Shown: positions 57,636 through 64,000 of the stretch, in pieces | Layout of the letters: every line of letters starts with the position of its first letter | Numbering within the stretch: position 1 is the first letter of the stretch | Assembly: GCA_045134375.1 (NCBI GenBank) | Contig: JBGUVL010000036.1 | Coordinates: 1-64,000, forward strand | DNA length: 64,000 bases | Direction of reading: 5' to 3' | DNA from: JBGUVL01 sp045134375 | GTDB lineage: Bacteria > Bacillota_I > Bacilli_A > Erysipelotrichales > Erysipelotrichaceae | Notes under the pieces: model-generated | What the model saw: only the letters and a program-made list of their open reading frames with translations | What the model was told of the DNA's origin: nothing | Databases searched by the model: none | Program-made: the position numbers and the translations under genes

Positions 57636-59153
57636 ATGAAGATGCGAAAACGATGTCGAAGTTTTTTTGTATTTATTGCGATTGTCTTATTGTCGGCACT
57701 TTTTACCGTGCTGTTTTCAACCTTTCAAGAACGTCACATGGTATTGCCAATGAGCAATGCGATCATTCACCAAGAAAATGAAGGAACGCTTGGCACGATC
57801 GAACAAGTGGATGTCCTTTATTATAAAAATCGTTTGTTAGGAGTTCTTCATGATAGCGAGCGTTTGGATCAGTTATTAAATAAAGTCTATCGTGAAAAGT
57901 ATGAGAAACGCTTCTCTCATACAAAGCTAGGACTTTCGGTCGATATTTATCGAGTAAAAAAATACGTCATTAAAAAATATGAAAATAAGGATGATGAAAT
58001 TCTTTCCTACATTGAAGAAAATGATTTATTTTCTATTGAAAGTAACCAAATTCGTTTTTCGAATGGCAGTGTCATGTACGTAGAAGATTTGGATGATTAT
58101 GAAAAAGCAAAAGAAGAATACATTCTTAATTTTGTGGATAAAGAGAGTTATCGCAAATTAAAAAACAAGGAAAGTATCATCAATGAAAATTATGGTTCGT
58201 ATGTCACTTCGTTTGGCTTTGAAGAAAGTGTGAGCGTAGGAAAAGGTTATACTTCTGCGGACAAGGTGTTACAAAGCAAGGATGAAATTGTTCGTTGGTT
58301 TTTCAATGGTTATGATCCATCGAAAGTGATCTATCGTGTGGTAGAGGGGGATACCGTTCAAGGGGTAGCCAGTAAAAATGCGTTGGAAGTCAATGTATTG
58401 CTAGCGATGAATGAAGAAATAACGGATGAAAATCAGTTGTTGCCTGTGGGTATGAAAGTAAATGTCAAAGGGATTACCTCACCACTAACGTTAAAAATAG
58501 AAAAGCAAGCGATAAATAAAGTGACATTGTATCCGGATTTGCCACAATACATAGAAGATGAAACACTCGCATTAGGAGTCGAAAAAATTGTACAAGAAGA
58601 AAGTCTTGGCTATCAAAAAGAAATCGTAGAGGAATCTTACGAAAATGGAAAATTAGTAGCGAGTCAATTCGTTTCTTCTTCTTTGGTAGAAAGTCCAAAG
58701 CGAAAAATAATTCGCATTGGTGTCAAAAAAAGCGATGATGGTAATGGCAATGTAGTGAATGTGGGAGAACGCTTGATCAGTGGTAGTTTCCGCTATCCAT
58801 TGCAAAATCCATCTGTGACTTGCGGCTGGCAGTGCTACCGCAACCATAATGCAATGGATGTAAAAAATCGTTACGATTATTATGGGGATGTGTTGGCAGC
58901 GGACAGTGGGACCATTATTGTCAATGAGTATCATCCAATCAATGGATATTATATGGAAATTGATCATGGAAATGGTTTTGTGACCTATTATGGACATATG
59001 AATCAACTAGGGTATTATGAGGTGGGAACTTATGTGGAAAAAGGAGAAGTTATTGGACAAATCGGTATGACGGGGGTAGCAACCGGTCCGCATATCCATT
59101 TTGAAATCCGCTATCGAGGGGAGAAAGTGGATCCAATGATGTATTTAAAATAG
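57636..59153 (+). CDS. membrane-anchored or secreted M23 peptidase with LysM and G5-like domains
   Basis: A 505-residue cell-envelope protein. An N-terminal hydrophobic helix (residues about 8-28) serves as anchor or signal. A helical region follows to about 225, then a LysM module (YRVVEGDTVQGVASKNALEVNVLLAMNE, residues about 231-275), a G5-like beta domain (about 285-370) and a C-terminal M23 endopeptidase fold with zinc motifs HNAMDVKNR near residue 404 and HIHFEIRY near 487. It probably trims or binds peptidoglycan. It starts 14 bp after dnaB and ends 1 bp before the MBL gene. Confidence 0.9.
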   Translation: MKMRKRCRSFFVFIAIVLLSALFTVLFSTFQERHMVLPMSNAIIHQENEGTLGTIEQVDVLYYKNRLLGVLHDSERLDQLLNKVYREKYEKRFSHTKLGLSVDIYRVKKYVIKKYENKDDEILSYIEENDLFSIESNQIRFSNGSVMYVEDLDDYEKAKEEYILNFVDKESYRKLKNKESIINENYGSYVTSFGFEESVSVGKGYTSADKVLQSKDEIVRWFFNGYDPSKVIYRVVEGDTVQGVASKNALEVNVLLAMNEEITDENQLLPVGMKVNVKGITSPLTLKIEKQAINKVTLYPDLPQYIEDETLALGVEKIVQEESLGYQKEIVEESYENGKLVASQFVSSSLVESPKRKIIRIGVKKSDDGNGNVVNVGERLISGSFRYPLQNPSVTCGWQCYRNHNAMDVKNRYDYYGDVLAADSGTIIVNEYHPINGYYMEIDHGNGFVTYYGHMNQLGYYEVGTYVEKGEVIGQIGMTGVATGPHIHFEIRYRGEKVDPMMYLK

Positions 59154-59154
59154 G

Positions 59155-59901
59155 ATGTTGAAATTCGCATTATTAGCAAGTGGTTCGAAAGGGAATTGTG
59201 CCATTATCAAAGATGAAACAGCGTCCATTATCATTGATTGTGGAAGTACGAAAAAATATTTAAACGAATGCTTCCACCGCTTGCACTATGACTATTTAAA
59301 CAGTGATGCCCTTTTTATTACCCATACTCATAAGGATCATATCGCACAATTGAAGATGTTCGATTCGATTGCAACCTATTCGAGATCAAAATTAGATACC
59401 CATCATTTTCATCTTTTGGCTCCATTTGAGGAGGTCACGATTCAATCGCTAAAGGTAAAAGAAATTCCTTTATCCCATGATTGCGATTGCACGAGTGGAT
59501 TTATTATTGAAAGTCAGGGGAGAAAACTTGTCTATGTGACGGATACTGGCTATGTAAAAGAGGATTATCATCCCTTAATGAGCAATGCTGATTACTATAT
59601 TTTTGAAAGCAATCATGATGTAGAGATGTTAATGAATACGAGAAGACCTATGTATGTGAAGCAGAGAATTTTAGGAGATAAAGGACATCTGTGTAATGAA
59701 GACAGTGCGCAATTGCTTTCCTCTCTCATTGGCAATAATACGAAGGAAATTGTGTTAGCACACATTAGTCAAGAAGGAAATGAGAGAAGTAGGGCAAAAG
59801 AAGTACTGTTGAATCATTTGCATCACAAAAAGGTAGATACCGCTTCGATACGAATTCATGCTGCGGGACAATTTGAAATCGTAATTGGTGGCGATCGTTG
59901 A
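59155..59901 (+). CDS. walJ: MBL-fold metallohydrolase, WalJ/YycJ-like
   Basis: A 248-residue metallo-beta-lactamase-fold protein. Its zinc motif THTHKDH lies near residue 57, preceded by ALLASGSKGNCAIIKDE, the YycJ/WalJ signature, and followed by PLSHDCDCTSGF, VYVTDTGY, ESNHD and LAHISQEGN. WalJ homologues are linked to cell-wall or DNA metabolism control beside walRK; here walRK is absent, but rlmH follows as in Bacillus. The start ATG 59155 is 1 bp after the peptidase stop. Confidence 0.85.
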   Translation: MLKFALLASGSKGNCAIIKDETASIIIDCGSTKKYLNECFHRLHYDYLNSDALFITHTHKDHIAQLKMFDSIATYSRSKLDTHHFHLLAPFEEVTIQSLKVKEIPLSHDCDCTSGFIIESQGRKLVYVTDTGYVKEDYHPLMSNADYYIFESNHDVEMLMNTRRPMYVKQRILGDKGHLCNEDSAQLLSSLIGNNTKEIVLAHISQEGNERSRAKEVLLNHLHHKKVDTASIRIHAAGQFEIVIGGDR

Positions 59902-59903
59902 TC

Positions 59904-59972
59904 AAAGATCTTGCCAGAAGAAAAATTCTAATGAGAAAAAATTAGAATTATTCTTTGGAAAGGTCTTTTTTT
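59904..59972 (+). terminator. long terminator after walJ
   Basis: An extended imperfect stem from AAAGATCTT (59904) to AAGGTCTTT, with a central perfect AATTCTAAT/ATTAGAATT, then seven T residues. It ends the DUF2232-gdpP-rplI-dnaB-M23-walJ operon. Confidence 0.85.
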
Positions 59973-59978
59973 GTAGCG

Positions 59979-60006
59979 TTGAGTGATGGTAAGGATATGA
60001 TATAAT
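59979..60006 (+). promoter_or_regulatory. rlmH promoter
   Basis: TTGAGT (59979-59984), a 16-bp spacer and perfect TATAAT (60001-60006). Confidence 0.65.
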
Positions 60007-60047
60007 AGGGACACAGAAAGAATAGCAATAGTACGAAAGGATAACTT

Positions 60048-60524
60048 ATGATAAAAATTATCGGAATTGGAAAAATAAAGGAGAAGTCCCTTCAATCGTT
60101 AATTCAAGAATACGAAAAACGACTTCGACCTTATACGAAAATAGAGATCATCGAGGTTAATGATGAACCAGCTTTGGATCAATATTCACAGGCAGAAAAT
60201 CGAAAGGTCATGGAAGTGGAAGGAGAACGGGTCTTGAAAAGAATCAAAGACAAAGAATTTGTTATTCTTTTGGACTTACATGGGAAAATGCTTAGCTCGG
60301 AACGGTTTGCTGATAAGATGAATGAGATTATGACCTATCAAAGCAGTGATATTACTTTTGTGATCGGGGGGAGTCTAGGTGTCAGCGAGGCGTTGATTGA
60401 TCGTGCAAACTTTCGCTGGAAACTTTCTGATTTAACATTTACGCATCCATTTGTACGACTATTGGTGATGGAGCAGATCTATCGTTCCTATAAGATCAAT
60501 CATCATGAAACGTATCATAAATAA
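60048..60524 (+). CDS. rlmH: 23S rRNA (pseudouridine1915-N3)-methyltransferase
   Basis: A 158-residue SPOUT-fold methyltransferase acting on assembled ribosomes. Typical blocks are KIIGIGKIKEKSLQSLIQEYEKRL at the N-terminus, ILLDLHGKMLSSE, VIGGSLGVSEALIDRA and the C-terminal LTFTHPFVRLLVMEQIYRSYKI with the trefoil knot and HHETYHK end. The length matches the family. It is 3 bp from yaaA. Confidence 0.97.
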   Translation: MIKIIGIGKIKEKSLQSLIQEYEKRLRPYTKIEIIEVNDEPALDQYSQAENRKVMEVEGERVLKRIKDKEFVILLDLHGKMLSSERFADKMNEIMTYQSSDITFVIGGSLGVSEALIDRANFRWKLSDLTFTHPFVRLLVMEQIYRSYKINHHETYHK

Positions 60525-60527
60525 GCA

Positions 60528-61235
60528 ATGAAAACGTATTTTATTATATCGCCTGCAAAAGATATGGCAGAACAAGGCAGGAAAGGAACGAAACTGCCGA
60601 TGTTTGTGAAACAAAGCAGTGTGCTGTTGGAACAATTGAAATGTTTGTCGGTAGAAGATATTAGGAAAACAATGAAAGTATCACAAAAAATTGCGGAACA
60701 AAATTATGAGCGCTATGCGAATTTACAGTTTGACTTAGAAGGAATTGCCGCCATTGTTGCTTACCAAGGTTTGCAGTATCGCCAGTTACATTTTGAGGAA
60801 TATGACGAACAAGAAAAAGAATTTTTAGAAGAACATGTTCGTATTTTATCCGGGCTGTATGGTATTCTTACTCCGTTTACGAGTATTTATCCTTATCGTT
60901 TAGAAATGGCTTATTCTCCTTTTTCACTTTCTACCTATTGGAAAGATAGCATAACGAATTATTTTGAAGGAAGTATTGTTTATGATGCAGCAAGTGAGGA
61001 ATATGGAAAAGTTCTTGGTAAAAATGTGGTGAAAATCAGTTTTAAGATTCGTAAGAATGGTCGTTTGATGACCCAATCTACGCAAGTGAAAAAAGCACGA
61101 GGACAATGGATTCATTATGTAGTAAAACAAAAGGTGGAGAAAAGAGAAGAGCTACTTCGTTTTGCAGAAGATGGTTATCATTACGAAGAAGCATTATCGG
61201 ATGCGCAACATATTGTTTTTGTAAAGGAGCGATAG
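60528..61235 (+). CDS. yaaA: peroxide stress protein YaaA (DUF328/UPF0246)
   Basis: A 235-residue cytoplasmic protein of the YaaA family, which in Escherichia coli limits intracellular iron and DNA damage during peroxide stress. Motifs: FIISPAKDM at the N-terminus, AIVAYQGLQYRQL, LSGLYGILTPFTSIYPYRLEM and, late, KKARGQWIHYVVKQ. It has a slightly divergent set of residues but the right length. It sits between rlmH and DUF523 in one operon. Confidence 0.9.
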   Translation: MKTYFIISPAKDMAEQGRKGTKLPMFVKQSSVLLEQLKCLSVEDIRKTMKVSQKIAEQNYERYANLQFDLEGIAAIVAYQGLQYRQLHFEEYDEQEKEFLEEHVRILSGLYGILTPFTSIYPYRLEMAYSPFSLSTYWKDSITNYFEGSIVYDAASEEYGKVLGKNVVKISFKIRKNGRLMTQSTQVKKARGQWIHYVVKQKVEKREELLRFAEDGYHYEEALSDAQHIVFVKER

Positions 61236-61237
61236 CG

Positions 61238-61714
61238 ATGGAAAAAATTGTGGTAAGCGCTTGTTTGTTGGGAGAACCTTGTCGCTACGATGGGAAAAGT
61301 TGCCCCAATCCAATGGTGATTGATTTTTGTAGTGATAAACAAGTTTATCCGGTTTGTCCCGAAGTGTTAGGAGGACTTTTGATTCCTCGAACAAGTTGTG
61401 AAATTAGAGGCAATCGCGTGATTAGTAAAACAGGAGAAAATCATACCAAGGAATATCAAAGAGGAGCGCGGAAAGTACTCGAGCTGATGCAACGCGAAAA
61501 GATTACCATGGCCGTGCTCAAAAGCAAAAGTCCTAGCTGTGGAGTTGGTAAAGTGTATGATGGTACCTTCACTGGAACCCTAACGGAAGGGGATGGAATT
61601 TGTGCCCAAATGTTGAAACGGCATGGGCTATCCGTTATGGATGAAGAACAACTTGGTTTTGAATTGAAAAGCAGGAAATTTTTTTTGGAAAACGTTAGAA
61701 AAAAAGCATTGTAA
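61238..61714 (+). CDS. DUF523 family protein
   Basis: A 158-residue cytoplasmic protein of the DUF523 family. Conserved Cys residues are seen in VVSACLLGEPCRYDGKSC, VCPEVLGGL and LKSKSPSCGVGKVYDG, a pattern that suggests metal binding or a redox role; the function is unknown. ATG 61238 has AAGGAG 8 bases upstream and begins 2 bp after the yaaA stop; an earlier in-frame start would lie within yaaA. Confidence 0.85.
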   Translation: MEKIVVSACLLGEPCRYDGKSCPNPMVIDFCSDKQVYPVCPEVLGGLLIPRTSCEIRGNRVISKTGENHTKEYQRGARKVLELMQREKITMAVLKSKSPSCGVGKVYDGTFTGTLTEGDGICAQMLKRHGLSVMDEEQLGFELKSRKFFLENVRKKAL

Positions 61715-61737
61715 GTGGTTCCAATTTGGTGTAGAAT
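61709..61737 (+). promoter_or_regulatory. ptsH promoter
   Basis: TTGTAA (61709-61714, at the end of the DUF523 gene), a 17-bp spacer and TAGAAT (61732-61737). Confidence 0.55.
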
Positions 61738-61778
61738 ATAGATAGTTAATTAAAGCTTTCAATAGGAGGAGATATATT

Positions 61779-62045
61779 ATGAAGCAAATTACAGTTACTG
61801 TTATCGATCCAGTAGGATTACACGCAAGACCAGCAACAGTTGCCGTTAATGCAGCTAGCAAATACAAATGTGAAGTAAATGTTGCTTTTGGTGGACGCGA
61901 AGTAAACATGAAGTCAATCATGGGTGTTATGTCTTTAGGAATCCCTACACAGTCAGAAATCACTATTTCTTGCAACGGTGATGACGAAGATGCAGCAATC
62001 GCAGCGATCGAAGAAGTATTAAGAGCTCAGAAAATTATTGGGTAA
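61779..62045 (+). CDS. ptsH: phosphocarrier protein HPr
   Basis: An 88-residue phosphocarrier between Enzyme I and the sugar-specific PTS components. The active site is His15 in VGLHARPAT, and the regulatory Ser46 is in MKSIMGVMSLGI, so HPr kinase control of catabolite repression is expected. AGGAGGAGATATATT precedes the ATG, and codon bias is strong. No Enzyme I gene is adjacent, so it is transcribed alone. Confidence 0.97.
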   Translation: MKQITVTVIDPVGLHARPATVAVNAASKYKCEVNVAFGGREVNMKSIMGVMSLGIPTQSEITISCNGDDEDAAIAAIEEVLRAQKIIG

Positions 62046-62050
62046 AAAGA

Positions 62051-62075
62051 AAAGGTGGCTGTTCCACCTTTTTTT
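62051..62075 (+). terminator. ptsH terminator
   Basis: AAAGGTGG (62051-62058), loop CTGTT, CCACCTTT (62064-62071), then T residues. Confidence 0.9.
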
Positions 62076-62238
62076 GTCCAGGTATCCAAACTTGGAGATT
62101 CGACTTTTTTTGTGTTTGCTTTGATAATTATAGGATGAAAAAGTCGTTCTTACAATGAAATCTAGAAATGAATCGTATCATTATCTCACTATCATAATCG
62201 AATGACACGGATAGAAAAGAAAGAAAGGGAGAATACTT

Positions 62239-63933
62239 ATGTACAAAGAAAATTTTGAAAGATGGATGAAACATCCAAATCTTGATCCAGAGTTAGCAAA
62301 AACACTGGCTACGATGAGTGAAAAAGAATTAGAAGATGCATTCTATACCAATATTGCATTTGGAACAGCAGGAATGCGTGGGGTATTAGGTCCAGGAACC
62401 AACCGTATCAACGTTCACACAATCGCAAAAGCAAACGAAGGCTTTGCTCAATACATTAAAGAAAATGGTGAAGAAGCTTGTCAGCGTGGGGTTGCGATTG
62501 GTTATGATAACCGTCACATGTCTTATGAATTTGCCATGGTAAGTGCGAATGTATTAGCACGCTATGGTATCAAGAGTTATGTATTTACATCATTAAGACC
62601 AACACCTGAATTATCTTTTGCGGTACGTCACTTTAACTGTTTTGGTGGTATCATGATTACGGCTTCTCATAATCCAAAAGAATATAATGGATACAAGCTA
62701 TACGATGAAAAAGGATGTCAGTTAGTTCCTGCATTAGCAGAACAGGTCATCACAAAAGTGAATGCGATTGCGGATGAATTGGCTATCTCTACGCAATGCT
62801 CAGAAGAAGAAAAGAAGTTGATCGTAATGATCGACAAAGATGTTGATGAAGAATATTACAAGAATGTTTTAAGTATTCAACTGAATCCAGAAGTAAATAA
62901 AGATGATGTAAAGATTATCTTTACACCAGAACATGGAACTGCCAATATCCCAGTGAAGACAGTATACGATCGTGCAGGATATCACTATGTAGCAGTCGAA
63001 GAGCAGTGTACACCAGATCCTGACTTCTCTATGACGGCAACACCAAATCCAGAAGAAAAAGGCGCTTATGAATTAGCGTTACAGTATGCAGAAAAAGAAG
63101 ATGCGGATATTATTCTTGTTTGCGATCCAGATGCTGACCGTATGGGTGTTGGTGTTAAACATAATGGTAAATATGAATTATTAACCGGTAATCAGAGTGG
63201 TAGTGTATTAATTGAATATATTTTCTCTCAATTGAAAGAAAAAGGAATGATGCCACCTCATCCTGTTATGTTCAATACGGTAGTAACAAGTGATTTAGGA
63301 GAAAAGATTGCGGATTACTATGGTGTAGAAACAGAAAAAACATTAACTGGATTTAAGTTCATCGGTGAAAAGGTTGCAAAATATGAAGTGACCAATGAAA
63401 AGCAATATGTATTTGGTTATGAAGAAAGCTATGGTAGTTTGATTCGACCATTTGTTAGAGATAAAGATGCACCACAGGCATGTTTGATGCTGGCAGAAGC
63501 TGCTTGTTATTACAAAGCACAAGGAAAGACATTGGTAGATGTTCTTGAAGGACTTTATCAAAGACATGGTTACTACGAAGAAAGTCAGGTATCCTTAACG
63601 TTGAAAGGAATGGAAGGAGCAGCTAAGATTAAAGAAATCTTAACAAATTTAAGAACTTCTAAAGTAGAAAAAATCCTAGATTATGATGTAGTAAAATACG
63701 AGGACTATAAAGATTGTATCGTTCGTGAAAATGGAACGGAAAGCAAATTAGAAGGATTTGCGATTTCCGATGTATTGAAATATTATTTGAGTGATGGTAG
63801 TTGGATTGCCATTCGTCCAAGTGGTACCGAACCAAAATGTAAGTTCTATTACTGCATTAAAGGTACTTCCATGGAAGATGCTCATGAAAAAGGAAATGCA
63901 TTGAAAAAAGAAATGGAAAAGTATACAAAATAA
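62239..63933 (+). CDS. pgcA: alpha-phosphohexomutase (phosphoglucomutase/phosphomannomutase, PgcA type)
   Basis: A 564-residue four-domain mutase interconverting hexose 1- and 6-phosphates. Seen: the N-terminal FGTAGMRGVLGPGTNRIN, the phosphoserine loop IMITASHNPKEYNGYKLY, the metal loop LVCDPDADRMGV, the sugar loop FGYEESYG and the phosphate-binding IRPSGTEPKCKFYY. The length is that of the long Bacillus PgcA/YhxB type and not of GlmM. AAAGGGAGAATACTT precedes ATG 62239. It would supply glucose 1-phosphate for glycan synthesis. Confidence 0.95.
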   Translation: MYKENFERWMKHPNLDPELAKTLATMSEKELEDAFYTNIAFGTAGMRGVLGPGTNRINVHTIAKANEGFAQYIKENGEEACQRGVAIGYDNRHMSYEFAMVSANVLARYGIKSYVFTSLRPTPELSFAVRHFNCFGGIMITASHNPKEYNGYKLYDEKGCQLVPALAEQVITKVNAIADELAISTQCSEEEKKLIVMIDKDVDEEYYKNVLSIQLNPEVNKDDVKIIFTPEHGTANIPVKTVYDRAGYHYVAVEEQCTPDPDFSMTATPNPEEKGAYELALQYAEKEDADIILVCDPDADRMGVGVKHNGKYELLTGNQSGSVLIEYIFSQLKEKGMMPPHPVMFNTVVTSDLGEKIADYYGVETEKTLTGFKFIGEKVAKYEVTNEKQYVFGYEESYGSLIRPFVRDKDAPQACLMLAEAACYYKAQGKTLVDVLEGLYQRHGYYEESQVSLTLKGMEGAAKIKEILTNLRTSKVEKILDYDVVKYEDYKDCIVRENGTESKLEGFAISDVLKYYLSDGSWIAIRPSGTEPKCKFYYCIKGTSMEDAHEKGNALKKEMEKYTK

Positions 63934-63958
63934 AAAAATGCAATAGGGGGAGAGTACA

Positions 63959-64000
63959 ATGATAAAACATATCGTCATGTGGAAACTGGATGATAAATTC
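63959..64000 (+). CDS. Dabb-family (stress-responsive alpha/beta barrel) protein, N-terminal fragment cut by the window edge
   Basis: Fourteen codons (MIKHIVMWKLDDKF) follow a GGGGGAGAG ribosome binding site. The opening IKHIVMWKL is characteristic of Dabb-domain proteins, small dimeric beta-barrel proteins of mostly unknown role. Only the start is visible, so this is a tentative family call. It lies 25 bp after pgcA. Confidence 0.55.
   Translation, partial: MIKHIVMWKLDDKF

Noticed and set aside
1..64000. CRISPR arrays, complete insertion sequences, rRNA and tRNA genes
   Set aside because: No regularly spaced repeats, no transposase apart from the TnpV-like edge, and no recognisable rRNA or tRNA sequence was seen on either strand.

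Overview
The window is chromosomal DNA from a low-GC Bacillota (Firmicutes). Strong AGGAGG-type ribosome binding sites, TTGACA/TATAAT promoters, CIRCE operators, purine and lysine riboswitches, and gene orders such as DUF2232-gdpP-rplI-dnaB, glmU-prs and upp-atp all point that way. One long single-chain PurL, a second PurF-like protein and a c subunit with sodium-type residues would suit an Erysipelotrichia-type gut anaerobe. That finer placement is inference. No tRNA, rRNA, CRISPR array or complete insertion sequence was seen.

Layout. 1-400: edge of a mobile element (start of a TnpV-like gene, a 61-codon gene, a 23-bp perfect inverted repeat). 575-4803: glyA, a divergent DeoR regulator and a groES-groEL operon whose promoter lies between two CIRCE operators. 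4866-5135: a probable structured small RNA. 5308-9390: HAD phosphatase, HD hydrolase, a two-gene chromate-type transporter, and a TetR regulator followed by what looks like a gene remnant. 9706-18789: ychF; a lysine-riboswitch operon (YfcC-type transporter plus PM20D2-like M20 peptidase); a MarR-controlled heterodimeric ABC exporter; an esterase. 19257-27718: rarA, metY-metA, a Clp_N protein, ispD, fba, an acetyltransferase-only GlmU homologue, prs and a cytidylate-kinase-like protein. 28099-29890: a membrane protein with a possible permuted papain-like domain, and an HD protein. 29955-41283: a guanine-riboswitch purine operon purE-L-C-F-M-N-H-purF2. 41586-50639: a cation/proton antiporter, then upp joined to a complete F1Fo ATP synthase operon. 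50822-52743: a lipoprotein, then an ECF S-component overlapping an amidohydrolase gene. 52944-61714: DUF2232, gdpP, rplI, dnaB, an M23 peptidase, a WalJ-like MBL protein, rlmH, yaaA and DUF523. 61779-64000: HPr, phosphohexomutase and the start of a Dabb-family gene.

How it fits together. The purine operon carries most steps from PRPP to IMP but lacks purD, purB and purK here; prs (PRPP supply), glyA (one-carbon units) and upp (PRPP-dependent uracil salvage) lie nearby. metA and metY form a two-step acetyl-homoserine route to sulfur amino acids. The ATP synthase c subunit carries the Gln/Glu-Thr/Tyr residues of sodium-translocating enzymes. The items most worth a second look are two candidate structured RNAs (near 4969-5134 and 18980-19140), a strongly initiated 19-codon reading frame overlapping a hairpin before purE, the lysine-riboswitch transporter/peptidase pair, the uridyltransferase-less GlmU, and the membrane protein ending in a His-then-Cys hydrolase-like domain.
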